From a virus: DNA of 42,773 bases. Positions 8,256 to 17,025 of this stretch are shown piece by piece. The stretch is taken from IMG/VR virus record IMGVR_UViG_3300008262_000358, positions 1 through 42,773 of that record; one strand, 5' to 3'. The translations under genes were made by a program, and so were the position numbers. Each line of letters begins with the position of its first letter. Position 1 is the first letter of the stretch. The notes beneath the pieces were generated by a model. It did not search any database, was not told the origin of the DNA, and saw only the letters and a list, made by a program, of their open reading frames with translations.

Positions 8256-9680
8256 ATGATAACGATAGGTTATAGCACAAGAACTTCAAACCCCACATAT
8301 AAAGAATATTTACAAAAAACTTGTATGTATAAAGAAGTTCAAATTATTGAAAAAATAAACAACGGTGATAAATCATTATCTCAGGTTTATAATGAGATTC
8401 TTGAAGAGTCAGAACATGATATTGTTGTTTTGTGCCATGATGATTTAGAATTTGACACAAAAAATTGGGGAGAAAAAGTTCTCAAAAGTTTTGAGAAAAA
8501 TCCGGAGTATGGAATTCTTGGTTTGGCCGGGACTAAATTTCTTGATAAATCAGGACAATGGTGGATAGTCCCTCAAACTATGTATGGGATCGTGAATCAT
8601 AAACATGAAGGAAAAAAATGGACTTCTACATACTCACCCCATATCAATGATAAGATTGAAGAAACAATAATTGTTGACGGATTGTTTATTGCAGTAGACA
8701 AAACAAAAATTAAACATAAGTTCGATGTATCTATTGATGGGTTTCATTTTTATGATTTAGGTTTTTGTCTACCAAACTTTTTGGATGGCGTGAAGATAGG
8801 AGTCACATTTAACAACCGTGTTACGCACTTATCTATAGGTCAAACAAATCAACAGTGGGAAACAAATAGAGTAAACTTCGCAGAAAAATACAAAGAGTAT
8901 TTACCAATTGATATTACAAAATTCGAAGAAAATTCTGAAACATTCATTTTTGTACACGATGAACGAATTATTTTAGATTTTGAAGAAAGTAATAAATTCA
9001 AAAATTTCAAAAACTACAAATACGTTTTTTTGGGGAATAGGTCAACAGATAAAATTAAATCCATGGATAATGTTATTATCGCAAATAAGTTTGAAGATAA
9101 TTTAGAAAAATATCCATTATTCACCGCTTTTACCGGGTGGTATCTTCTGTGGAAAAATAAATTGATAACCAAAAAATACGTAAATTTGTTTGAATATGAT
9201 ATCATGTTAATTCAAAATTTACCTCAATCTCAAAGTAAATTTTTTTACGAGAATTGGGATATGATTGGGTATATACCTTTCCCGGCTAACCACGGTCAGT
9301 ATATTGGAGAAAAAAAATTTGTCAACAAGCTCTTTGATGCGATAATGTCAACATATAAAATTAATTTAGAAAAAACATTATTATCAACAATTAGAACCAA
9401 TCCAAACATGCTTTGGTCAAGTACTAGTAATATCACTATGAAAACGGAGATTTTTAATGAGTTCATGACTTGGTTCAATCCGTTGGTTGATTATATAAAA
9501 GATGACACTTATTGCGGACATTCATTTGAAAGATCTATTTCTTTTTTTTATCTTTTGAAAAATAAAAAGATCGCATTAACAAAGGGTCTTATTCAACACT
9601 TACAAATGAATTCTCACGAAACACAACCTCATAAGGTTGATTTTGAAATCGGAATGAAAAAATTAGTACATGGTTTATGA
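8256..9680 (+). CDS. Two-domain glycosyltransferase-like protein (GT2-type N-terminus)
   Basis: 474 residues. The N-terminal about 220 residues look like a GT-A/GT2 domain: MITIGYSTRTSNPTYKEYL, then the acidic metal-binding stretch VVLCHDDLEFD (about 57-67) and a later GFHFYDLGFCL segment. The C-terminal about 250 residues form a second domain (YPLFTAFTGWYLLWKNKLI, then YVNLFEYDIML) vaguely reminiscent of DUF4422-type glycosyltransferases; this is a weak resemblance. I infer a bifunctional sugar transferase. Its last four bases overlap the next ATG, so it is coupled to the following glycosyltransferase genes. Confidence 0.65.
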   Translation: MITIGYSTRTSNPTYKEYLQKTCMYKEVQIIEKINNGDKSLSQVYNEILEESEHDIVVLCHDDLEFDTKNWGEKVLKSFEKNPEYGILGLAGTKFLDKSGQWWIVPQTMYGIVNHKHEGKKWTSTYSPHINDKIEETIIVDGLFIAVDKTKIKHKFDVSIDGFHFYDLGFCLPNFLDGVKIGVTFNNRVTHLSIGQTNQQWETNRVNFAEKYKEYLPIDITKFEENSETFIFVHDERIILDFEESNKFKNFKNYKYVFLGNRSTDKIKSMDNVIIANKFEDNLEKYPLFTAFTGWYLLWKNKLITKKYVNLFEYDIMLIQNLPQSQSKFFYENWDMIGYIPFPANHGQYIGEKKFVNKLFDAIMSTYKINLEKTLLSTIRTNPNMLWSSTSNITMKTEIFNEFMTWFNPLVDYIKDDTYCGHSFERSISFFYLLKNKKIALTKGLIQHLQMNSHETQPHKVDFEIGMKKLVHGL

Positions 9681-10336
9681 AATATTTAAGTTTTAGTTTA
9701 TGGGGAGACAAACCCATTTATAATGTTGGAGCGATTAAAAATGCCGAATTATGGAAAGAAATATATCCAAATTGGCAAATGGTTGTTTACTATGATAATT
9801 CAGTTCCTTCGAAAACCATTGATAAATTGATCGAATTGAATGTCATGGTAATCAACATGACAAATGAAAACTTATATGGTCCTTTTTGGAGATTTTTAGC
9901 CGAGAGTATATCAGATGCTGAATATTCTATATTTAGAGATACAGATTCTAGACTTACACTTAGAGAAAAACTGGCAGTTGATGAATGGATTACCTCAGGT
10001 AAATCTTTACATGTCATGAGGGATCATCCTGCTCACAGAATTCCTTACGGTGCTCACTCTTTAGGAATATTAGCGGGCATGTGGGGTATCAAATCTAATG
10101 TTATACCTCTGAAAAAAATGATAGAAAATTCTGAGTTGTCAAGAACTACAAAGTATGGAACTGATCAATCTTTCTTGAGAACTATTTTTTCTATTTTTGA
10201 AAATGATAAAGTGACACATGATGAATTTTTTGATAAAACCCCTTTTCCAATTAAAAGAGACCCTGGAAGGTTTGTCGGTGAAAGAATGGATGAACATGAC
10301 AAACCGGTAGGGGAAGATTATAAGATTTTTTTATGA
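9677..10336 (+). CDS. GT-A-type glycosyltransferase-like protein
   Basis: 219 residues. The sequence MKYLSFSLWGDKPIYNVGAI, then WQMVVYYDNSVP, the acidic motif FRDTDSRL (about 94-101) and MRDHPAHRIP resemble small nucleotide-diphospho-sugar transferases with a DxD metal site (DTD here). It overlaps the upstream stop by four bases and the downstream start by four, so three glycosyltransferase-like genes are coupled. The sugar and acceptor cannot be told from sequence. Cytoplasmic; no membrane segment. Confidence 0.65.
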   Translation: MKYLSFSLWGDKPIYNVGAIKNAELWKEIYPNWQMVVYYDNSVPSKTIDKLIELNVMVINMTNENLYGPFWRFLAESISDAEYSIFRDTDSRLTLREKLAVDEWITSGKSLHVMRDHPAHRIPYGAHSLGILAGMWGIKSNVIPLKKMIENSELSRTTKYGTDQSFLRTIFSIFENDKVTHDEFFDKTPFPIKRDPGRFVGERMDEHDKPVGEDYKIFL

Positions 10337-11049
10337 AGATAGATTATGCAATTGTAAGTTCCAACGACGAACCAATGTATTTAGATTTTTGGGAAATAGT
10401 TCGTGATTTATGGATAAAAAAAATAGGAATAAAACCTATTTTAGTTAAAATAGATAATGTAGACGAAGTAATTGACGGTGGGGATTTTATCATTCACAAA
10501 ATAAAAAAGGTAGAAGGAGTAAATACAGGATTTCAATCTCAGATTGCTAGATTGTATGTAACTAAATCTTATCAAGATAAGGTATGTTTAATATCTGATA
10601 TAGATATGTTACCTTTATCCAAAAATTATTTCGTCGACAATATAAAGAGTTATGAAGATGAATCAATGATCATTTTCAGTTCGGACGCATATGGTGGTAT
10701 TGGTCGATATCCAATGTGTTATAATGCAGCTAAAGGGTCCCTATTCGATGAAATATTAAATTTAGATAGTTCCTTTGAAAGTTTTTGTTCCAGACTTTTA
10801 TCATTGAACCTGTCTTGGGATACAGATGAAATATTCTTAGGTAGAATGATAGATTCTTATAAGAATAATAATAAGATAATAAAATTAAAAAGAGGATGGG
10901 TTAATGGTATTGCAAATCACAGGATTGATAGAGCATCATGGAATTATTCGATTTCCGAATTACAACAAAATAACTATATTGATTGTCACTCTCTCAGACC
11001 TCTATCACAATATAAAATAGTTATTGACAATTTATTAAGGTTATTATGA
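10333..11049 (+). CDS. GT-A-type glycosyltransferase-like protein
   Basis: 238 residues. The start MKIDYAIVSSNDEPMYLDFW and the metal-site stretch VCLISDIDMLPLSK (about 84-97, DxD as DID) point to a GT-A nucleotide-sugar transferase. A second acidic stretch, LSWDTDEIFLGRM, fits the acceptor/catalytic region. It overlaps neighbours on both sides by four bases. No membrane segment. Donor and acceptor unknown; it probably acts in the same glycan pathway as adjacent genes. Confidence 0.65.
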   Translation: MKIDYAIVSSNDEPMYLDFWEIVRDLWIKKIGIKPILVKIDNVDEVIDGGDFIIHKIKKVEGVNTGFQSQIARLYVTKSYQDKVCLISDIDMLPLSKNYFVDNIKSYEDESMIIFSSDAYGGIGRYPMCYNAAKGSLFDEILNLDSSFESFCSRLLSLNLSWDTDEIFLGRMIDSYKNNNKIIKLKRGWVNGIANHRIDRASWNYSISELQQNNYIDCHSLRPLSQYKIVIDNLLRLL

Positions 11050-11705
11050 AAATATTAGTTTCCATATTATCCGCAAATTTTGAACCATTCATTACGTTAG
11101 AACAAGGAATAAGAGAAACATGGTTGATGAATGATCACCCCGAAATTGAAAAAATTTTTTATTATGGTAATCATGATAAAATAGAATTGATTGGTGATAA
11201 ACTTTTTGTAGACTCCCCCGAGGGATTGATGAATGTTGGACACAAAACATTGAAAATGTTTGACTTTGTTTCGAAAAATTTCAGTTTTGATTATTTGTAT
11301 AGAACAAACTCTTCGTCTTATATCGATTTAAATAGATTATATGAATTTATTATAAATAAACCAAGAACTCAATTTTACTCAGCGGTTATAGGAAATTACA
11401 ATGAGATCAAATTCGGTTCAGGTTCAGGATATTTTTTATCTAAAGATTTAGTGGATTTAGTTCTCAAAAATAAAATGATGTGGAATCACGAATTCATTGA
11501 TGATGTTTCTTTAGGAAAATTTTTAACAGATAAAGACGTTCAAATTTTTCAGGCGGAAAGATTCGATGTGACACCAAGTAATATTCACAAAATCGATATC
11601 GATTACTATCATTACAGAGTGAAACAAGAAGATGATAGAAATAAAGATGTCCAAATGATGAAATTAATCCATAAACTCAAAGAAAATATAAAAGTTACAA
11701 TTTAA
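11046..11705 (+). CDS. GT31-like (galactosyltransferase-fold) protein with altered DxD
   Basis: 219 residues. The layout is reminiscent of the beta-1,3-galactosyltransferase (GT31) fold: IRETWL (about 22-27, the RxTW motif), then YLYRTNSSSYIDLNRL where a DDD metal motif is usual, GSGSGYFLSKDLVDLVL, and IDDVSLGKFL matching the EDV-G motif. The metal-binding DxD is replaced by TNSSS, so catalysis may be metal-independent or lost. It overlaps the preceding stop by four bases. The family call is by pattern only and is moderately sure. Confidence 0.55.
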   Translation: MKILVSILSANFEPFITLEQGIRETWLMNDHPEIEKIFYYGNHDKIELIGDKLFVDSPEGLMNVGHKTLKMFDFVSKNFSFDYLYRTNSSSYIDLNRLYEFIINKPRTQFYSAVIGNYNEIKFGSGSGYFLSKDLVDLVLKNKMMWNHEFIDDVSLGKFLTDKDVQIFQAERFDVTPSNIHKIDIDYYHYRVKQEDDRNKDVQMMKLIHKLKENIKVTI

Positions 11706-11715
11706 AATTAAAAAA

Positions 11716-12288
11716 ATGAACCACGAAGTTTATTCTGACGAAACCATAAAAAATAGAATTTCCGAGTTATTAGAAACACCAAGGATGTACCATATACCAT
11801 TGATTTCCGAGGAACATGGTCACGCCAATACAACTAAAGGATTGTTGGATTTGGTCAAAGAATGTATAAACACAAAAGATATTGTAGTCGAGGTCGGTTG
11901 TTTTTCCGGTGTGAGTAGTCGCATTTTTGCATTAGGGTGTCGCGAGTTGCATTGTATTGACCCCTATAGTTGGCCGGCAACATTCCAAGCCGAAAAGATG
12001 TTTGAATCTATGCTTCCTGAATATCCTAACATAAAAAAAATAAAAATGACAAGTGTTGATGGATCAAAATTATATGAAGATTATAGTATTGATTTTATCT
12101 ATATAGATGCCGATCATACATACGAGTCAGTGATACAAGATATTGAAAGTTGGCAGTCTAAAGTAAAAAAAGGAGGGTATTTAGGGGGTCATGATATATA
12201 TATACCTGATGTTAAAAAAGCCGTCGAAGAAAAATTTGGAAATAAATATAAAACATATTCAGATACTAGTTGGGTGGTTAAATTATAA
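11716..12288 (+). CDS. Class I SAM-dependent methyltransferase (type 24-like)
   Basis: 190 residues. SAM-binding motif I is DIVVEVGCFSGVSSRI (about 55-70), followed by LHCIDPYSW and a motif IV-like FIYIDADHTYESV, then KKGGYLGGHD. This fits the Methyltransf_24 group, often O-methyltransferases of sugars or small molecules. Within the glycan island the likely substrate is a sugar hydroxyl, but that is contextual inference. The start is ATG 11716 after an A-rich leader with no Shine-Dalgarno. Confidence 0.8.
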   Translation: MNHEVYSDETIKNRISELLETPRMYHIPLISEEHGHANTTKGLLDLVKECINTKDIVVEVGCFSGVSSRIFALGCRELHCIDPYSWPATFQAEKMFESMLPEYPNIKKIKMTSVDGSKLYEDYSIDFIYIDADHTYESVIQDIESWQSKVKKGGYLGGHDIYIPDVKKAVEEKFGNKYKTYSDTSWVVKL

Positions 12289-12315
12289 TAAAAGTAAATT
12301 TTTATAAAAAAAAAT

Positions 12316-12921
12316 ATGCAAACAGAATTATGTGAATTATTTAAAAAAAATTTATCAGATAAGTGCCCTCAGGTTGGTCACAGTTATTCACCGGAATATT
12401 ATAATCTTTTAAATGAAAACAAAAATATTTATAAAAATATTTTAGAAATTGGTATTGGATATAAAGAATTAATGATACCATATTGTGGTTCAGACTACAA
12501 TATTGGAGCTAGTTTAAAAGCTTGGTCTGAATTCTTCCCAAATGCGAATATATTTGGTTTGGATATTAGAAAAGATGTTTTGTTTAATGATAAAAACATT
12601 TGTTGTTTTTATACCGATCAATCTAATGAATCTGAATTAGAAAAAACTATTTCAGAGATAAAAAAATATACTGAATCTCAAAATTTGACATTTGATTTAA
12701 TCTTAGATGACGGTAGTCATATATATGATCACATGGTATTAAGTTTTAAGGTTTTATCAAAATATGTTAGAATTAATGGTTTATATATTATTGAGGATAT
12801 ACAAAATCAATATTTACAATCTTTTATTGATTTAAAAATTGATGGGTTCGAAACAGTAAAAATACACAAAGGGTCCAAAAGTATAGATGATAATTTTGTC
12901 GCATATAAACGAATTTTTTAA
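12316..12921 (+). CDS. Class I SAM-dependent methyltransferase (macrocin/MycE-type-like)
   Basis: 201 residues. SAM motif I is NILEIGIGYKE, followed by NIGASLKAWSEFFPNANIFG and LDI, and FDLILDDGSHIYDHM. The pairing of a SLKAW-FPNA segment with a DDGSH motif is typical of sugar O-methyltransferases of the MycE/TylF group, which bind a divalent metal through the acidic pair. It follows the other methyltransferase with a 27-base A/T gap. I infer methylation of a deoxysugar or other glycan residue made by this island. Confidence 0.75.
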   Translation: MQTELCELFKKNLSDKCPQVGHSYSPEYYNLLNENKNIYKNILEIGIGYKELMIPYCGSDYNIGASLKAWSEFFPNANIFGLDIRKDVLFNDKNICCFYTDQSNESELEKTISEIKKYTESQNLTFDLILDDGSHIYDHMVLSFKVLSKYVRINGLYIIEDIQNQYLQSFIDLKIDGFETVKIHKGSKSIDDNFVAYKRIF

Positions 12922-12927
12922 ATAAAA

Positions 12928-13482
12928 ATGTTTTTAAATATAATAACACCTTGCTGCAGACCTGAAAACTTACATAAAATTTCAGAAAGTATTAACATAC
13001 CAAAAGATAATTATAGGTGGATTGTTGTCTTTGATATGGATCAGTTGCCGGATAAAAACTTAATACCTGATAATTGTGAAGTTTATTTGCATAGGAATCC
13101 TCACAGTATTGCAGGTCATTCACAAAGAAATTTCGCATTAGAGTTTATTCGAAACGGATACATATATTCAAATGATGATGATACTATTTTACACAAAGAT
13201 CTTTGGGAAAATATAAAAGATTTAGATAGTGATTTCATTACATTTTTTCAAGAAGACAAGTTTGGAACTATTAGATTAGTTGGTGAGGTTGAGATTAATA
13301 AAATTGACAGTCATAATTTCATCGTTAAATATGACATCATCGGTGAAACAAAATTTATAATAAATCAATATGCTGCGGATGGATACTTCGCAATAGAATG
13401 TTATAACAAGGCAAAAACTAAAACTAAAATAGATAAAGTTCTATCTACGTATAACTCTCTCAATAATTCTCGACACAGATAA
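12928..13482 (+). CDS. GT-A glycosyltransferase-like protein
   Basis: 184 residues. The N-terminus LNIITPCCRPENLHKISESI is a typical GT-A nucleotide-binding start; HSQRNFALEFIRNGYIYS followed by NDDDTI gives the DxD metal site (about 76-82 for DDD). The protein is short for a complete transferase with an acceptor domain, resembling single-domain GT2/GT43-type enzymes. It begins six bases after the methyltransferase stop. Function inferred as sugar transfer; specificity unknown. Confidence 0.65.
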   Translation: MFLNIITPCCRPENLHKISESINIPKDNYRWIVVFDMDQLPDKNLIPDNCEVYLHRNPHSIAGHSQRNFALEFIRNGYIYSNDDDTILHKDLWENIKDLDSDFITFFQEDKFGTIRLVGEVEINKIDSHNFIVKYDIIGETKFIINQYAADGYFAIECYNKAKTKTKIDKVLSTYNSLNNSRHR

Positions 13483-13494
13483 AAACTAAAATTA

Positions 13495-14241
13495 ATGGAA
13501 AAAAAATCAAGAACAAGAAAAAAACCGATTCAACCAAATCAAAATGTGGATGAAACACCTAAACCCAAACTAACTAAAAAAGAACTTATTTCTCAGATAA
13601 TTAAGAAAAAAACAAAAGAAAAATTTTTATCGGAAAGTCAAAGAATCTATTACAACATTTTAACTAAAAATCAAATTACAATTTGTTCCGGTCCGGCAGG
13701 GGTTGGTAAAAGTTATATTTCCATGAAAGCTGCGGTAGATATGTTATCTGACCCTACAACTCCATACGAAAAAATTGTGATTGTAAGACCAGCAGTAGAA
13801 GCTGAAGAAAAATTGGGATCATTACCAGGTAATGTAGAAGAAAAATTAGACCCTTATATTTTCCCGTCCTATTATCTATTAAATAAAATCATTGGAAAAG
13901 AGGCTCGTGAAAAGTTAAAAGACATTGATGTTGTTGAAGTTTTTGCATTAGCGTATATGAGAGGTATGAATATTGATAACACAATCTTGATTTTTGAAGA
14001 GGCTCAAAACGCAACACCATCACAAATGAAGTTACTATTAACAAGAATAGGGTTTAACAGTAAATTTTTTATATCAGGAGATTTAGAACAATTTGATAGA
14101 CATAAAGATAAAACACAAACCGGTTTATGGGACGCATTGAAAAGACATCAAAATACAGATGATGTGGGTATTTTTCAATTTAAAGATGAAGATATTGTTA
14201 GAAATCCTTTAATAACCAAAATATTAAAAAATTACGAATAA
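13495..14241 (+). CDS. phoH: PhoH-like ATPase
   Basis: 248 residues. Walker A is GPAGVGKS (66-73) and Walker B is ILIFEEAQN (164-172), within the PhoH core (IVIVRPAVEAEEKLGSLPG; ISGDLEQFD). A basic N-terminal extension (about 45 residues, MEKKSRTRKK...) precedes the domain. PhoH family proteins are P-loop NTPases related to superfamily 1 helicases and are common in marine and freshwater phages; their role in infection is not settled. The gene sits among glycan genes with 13 bases before it and two after it. Confidence 0.93.
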   Translation: MEKKSRTRKKPIQPNQNVDETPKPKLTKKELISQIIKKKTKEKFLSESQRIYYNILTKNQITICSGPAGVGKSYISMKAAVDMLSDPTTPYEKIVIVRPAVEAEEKLGSLPGNVEEKLDPYIFPSYYLLNKIIGKEAREKLKDIDVVEVFALAYMRGMNIDNTILIFEEAQNATPSQMKLLLTRIGFNSKFFISGDLEQFDRHKDKTQTGLWDALKRHQNTDDVGIFQFKDEDIVRNPLITKILKNYE

Positions 14242-14243
14242 TA

Positions 14244-14891
14244 ATGAGAATTGCAATTGATGTTAATGGTGTTTTAAGAGACACTATTGGTAAGATCACT
14301 CAGCTATATCAAAAACATTTGATTGATGACTATCAAAATGAATTTGATAATGAAACCTATCAATTAGACTCATCCGGAAATACAGAATTAGAAGTTGTAA
14401 AACCATTTAAATATCAAATATTAAGTGAAGTTACGTCACTTAATTTAAGAGATCATTTTACGTTTCAATCTGACGAAGAATTATATAATTTCATGTATAG
14501 AGAATTTCCTATGCAAATATTTGGTCATGCCGGATCTACAGAAGGTTCTTCAATGAACGATTTGAATGATTTTTATTTAGGGTTTAGAGATAATAACGAC
14601 ATATTAATAGTGTCAGATGAGATAGGTAAATCAAAACCCTCAACATTATTTTTCCTCTCCAAATTTGGTTGCCTTATCGAAAAAGTAAAATTTTTCAGTA
14701 ATTCAACTAAAAATTCTTTATGGGATGAATTAGACATTTTACTTACGGCCAATCCTGACTTATTATTGAATTATCCAAAAAATAAAACTATTATTAAATT
14801 TGAAACTTCATATAATCAAGAAATTAAATCTGAACTTACAATTTCATCTATTAAGGAGTTAAAAAATATAATTAAAAATTTAAATTTATGA
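14244..14891 (+). CDS. HAD-like hydrolase-family protein
   Basis: 215 residues. The N-terminus RIAIDVNGVLRDTI resembles HAD motif I of deoxynucleotidase-like proteins (hhhDxDGVL), but the second acid is Asn (DVN). A possible motif II/III region is DILIVSDEIGKSKPSTLFFL. Loss of the second Asp would impair phosphatase chemistry, so the protein may be a divergent enzyme or a non-catalytic relative. Two bases separate it from phoH; it overlaps the next gene by four. Nucleotide metabolism is possible but unproven. Confidence 0.55.
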   Translation: MRIAIDVNGVLRDTIGKITQLYQKHLIDDYQNEFDNETYQLDSSGNTELEVVKPFKYQILSEVTSLNLRDHFTFQSDEELYNFMYREFPMQIFGHAGSTEGSSMNDLNDFYLGFRDNNDILIVSDEIGKSKPSTLFFLSKFGCLIEKVKFFSNSTKNSLWDELDILLTANPDLLLNYPKNKTIIKFETSYNQEIKSELTISSIKELKNIIKNLNL

Positions 14892-15163
14892 GCATGTTAG
14901 AAATTATGAATGAGCACTACTTTATCGATATGGATGAAATTGATAAGTATGTAATGATTGACAACCCGGTGAGCGGTATTTCGGTTGAACATCATATTAA
15001 TATTGTAAGATATGAAACAATAAAACTTATGTTAGAAGTTGTGATGGATGGAGGAGAAGAAATTGATGAATCTTTAGGTTCTAAAAGTGCAAAACACTTA
15101 TCAATACCATTTAGATTATCTTTCAATACTTTATTAAATAAAAAAATAATTAAATCATATTAA
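14888..15163 (+). CDS. Small conserved-looking phage protein, unknown
   Basis: 91 residues, mixed alpha-type composition, acidic in the middle (DGGEEIDESLGSKSAKHLS). The start overlaps the previous stop by four bases, indicating coupling to the HAD-like gene. No catalytic motif, Cys cluster or membrane segment. I recognise no named family; its position suggests only that it is expressed with the phoH/HAD group. Confidence 0.6.
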   Translation: MSMLEIMNEHYFIDMDEIDKYVMIDNPVSGISVEHHINIVRYETIKLMLEVVMDGGEEIDESLGSKSAKHLSIPFRLSFNTLLNKKIIKSY

Positions 15164-15167
15164 ATTT

Positions 15168-16232
15168 ATGGATCCAAAATTTGAAAAATTAGAAAAGTCG
15201 ATTCAGAACTTAAAAGAAAAAAAAGCACGTATTTATTTGTTTGTGCAAGACACAAAAGGTAATCCTAAAGCCGGAGTTAGGTACATTTATCAAATTGGAA
15301 TGGCATTATTGAAAAATGGATATAATCCAATTATTTTACACGAAAAGCCTGATTATACAGGTGTATCAGAATGGTTGGATGAAGAATTTATGACTTTACC
15401 TCATAAAGCAATTGAGGGTCAAAATTTGGAAATATCACCTGAAGATTTGATTTTAATTCCGGAGATCTATGGATATGTTATGGAACAAATTAAAGATTTA
15501 CCTTGTGGAAAAATTGTTACTTGTCAGGCATATGATCATATGTTAGAAACATTACAACCCGGTTTCGGATGGGTTAATTATGGATTTTTAAAATGTATTA
15601 CAACCTCAGAATTTCAGAAAGAATATATATCGACAGTTATGAGGAATATCTCTATTGATGTTTTAACACCCATGATTTCAGACGTGTTCGAAAAATCAAA
15701 ATACCCAGCAAAACCTTTTGTTGCGGTTCATTCAAGAGATCCAAGAAAGACAATTAACTTTATTAAATCGTTTTATTTGAAATTCCCCCAGTATAGATGG
15801 GTAACCTTTAGAGATATGAGAGGTTTAAGTGAAACTGATTTTGCAAATTATCTTAAAGATTGTTTTTTAAGTATTTGGATTGATGAAACAAGTGGATATG
15901 GAACATTTCCATTAGAATCTATGAAATGTGGTGTTCCGGTTATTGGAAAAATACCATCTTTATATCCACATTGGTTAACATCTGAAAATGGAGTTTGGGT
16001 AAATGAAGATATTAAAATTCCTGATTTCACTGCCGATTTTTTACAAAATTGGTTAGAGGATAATATTAATCAGGACTTATATGAAAATATGGATAAAACT
16101 ATCCAACAAATGCCGAATAAAGAAATTTTTGAATCTAAAGTGATTGAGTTATTCTCAGATTATTTGACCACAAGAGAAAAATCATTTACAGAACAATTAA
16201 ACAAATTAAAATATGACGAAAATGGAAAATAA
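15168..16232 (+). CDS. GT-B (GT4-like) glycosyltransferase
   Basis: 354 residues. The N-terminal half includes RIYLFVQDTKGNPKAGVRYI and an acceptor-side Rossmann fold; the C-terminal half has the GT4 donor-binding signature (GYGTFPLESMKCGVPVIG, about 243-260, with the E-x7-E-like acidic pair region) and ends in a helical tail, so unlike the 6114 gene it looks complete. It transfers a sugar from a nucleotide sugar; specificity unknown. Follows its neighbour by four bases and overlaps the next gene. Confidence 0.75.
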   Translation: MDPKFEKLEKSIQNLKEKKARIYLFVQDTKGNPKAGVRYIYQIGMALLKNGYNPIILHEKPDYTGVSEWLDEEFMTLPHKAIEGQNLEISPEDLILIPEIYGYVMEQIKDLPCGKIVTCQAYDHMLETLQPGFGWVNYGFLKCITTSEFQKEYISTVMRNISIDVLTPMISDVFEKSKYPAKPFVAVHSRDPRKTINFIKSFYLKFPQYRWVTFRDMRGLSETDFANYLKDCFLSIWIDETSGYGTFPLESMKCGVPVIGKIPSLYPHWLTSENGVWVNEDIKIPDFTADFLQNWLEDNINQDLYENMDKTIQQMPNKEIFESKVIELFSDYLTTREKSFTEQLNKLKYDENGK

Positions 16233-17025
16233 AATTGATGTATCAGTAATATTACCGATTAAAACAGCCACCGCAAAAGATTTCGACGAGTTTTTCAAAA
16301 AAGCGATTGATTCTTTAATTAATCAAAAAGTTCAAGTTAATGAATTAGTGATTGTCCACACTGATGAGGAGTTACTAGAAAAAAAATTAACTGAATATGA
16401 TTTTGGGGTTCTCAATGTTAAAAAGTATAAGTGGACACAAGATGCTAGTTTCGCCAAACAAGTAAATTATGGGATTGAAAAATCAGAATCTAATTGGGTT
16501 TCGTTTTTTGAGTTTGATGACGAGTATTCAAATATTTGGTTCGACAATGCTCAAAAATACATGAATGTATATAAAGATGTGAAAGCATTTTTACCAATTG
16601 TAATCGATGTGGACGATAAAGGACTTTTTGCTGGTTTCACAAATGAAGCGACATTCGCATCAAACTTTAGTCAGGAAGTTGGATATTTAACTAACGATAC
16701 ATTACATAGTTTTCAAAATTTCCAAACTGCCGGTATGGTTATACATAAAGAAGTAATTAAAGATTTTGGCGCATTTAAAACAAATTTCAAATTAACATTT
16801 ATATACGAATTTTTATTAAGATTAACTTTCAACTCTGTCAAAATTATGACTATCCCTAGATTAGGATATAAACACGTCAATCTCAGAGAAGGATCTATTT
16901 TTTGGAACTATAAAAATGGAGACGATGTCTTAACTGAAAATGAAGTTAAGTTTTGGATAGAATCCGCAAAGAAAGAGTATTTCTTCAAAGACGAGAGACA
17001 GATTAAATACACACCTCAAGTTTAA
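16213..17025 (+). CDS. Family 2-like glycosyltransferase
   Basis: 270 residues from ATG 16213; ATG 16222 (MENKIDVSVILPI) is an equally good start and reduces overlap with the upstream gene. IDVSVILPIKTATAKDF is the GT2 nucleotide-binding start, and WVSFFEFDDEYSN (about 96-108) carries the acidic metal site. The C-terminal part includes GYKHVNLREGSIFW. Last glycosyltransferase of the island; its stop shares a base with the sigma factor start (TAATG), so late-transcription and glycan genes are coupled here. Confidence 0.7.
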   Translation: MTKMENKIDVSVILPIKTATAKDFDEFFKKAIDSLINQKVQVNELVIVHTDEELLEKKLTEYDFGVLNVKKYKWTQDASFAKQVNYGIEKSESNWVSFFEFDDEYSNIWFDNAQKYMNVYKDVKAFLPIVIDVDDKGLFAGFTNEATFASNFSQEVGYLTNDTLHSFQNFQTAGMVIHKEVIKDFGAFKTNFKLTFIYEFLLRLTFNSVKIMTIPRLGYKHVNLREGSIFWNYKNGDDVLTENEVKFWIESAKKEYFFKDERQIKYTPQV

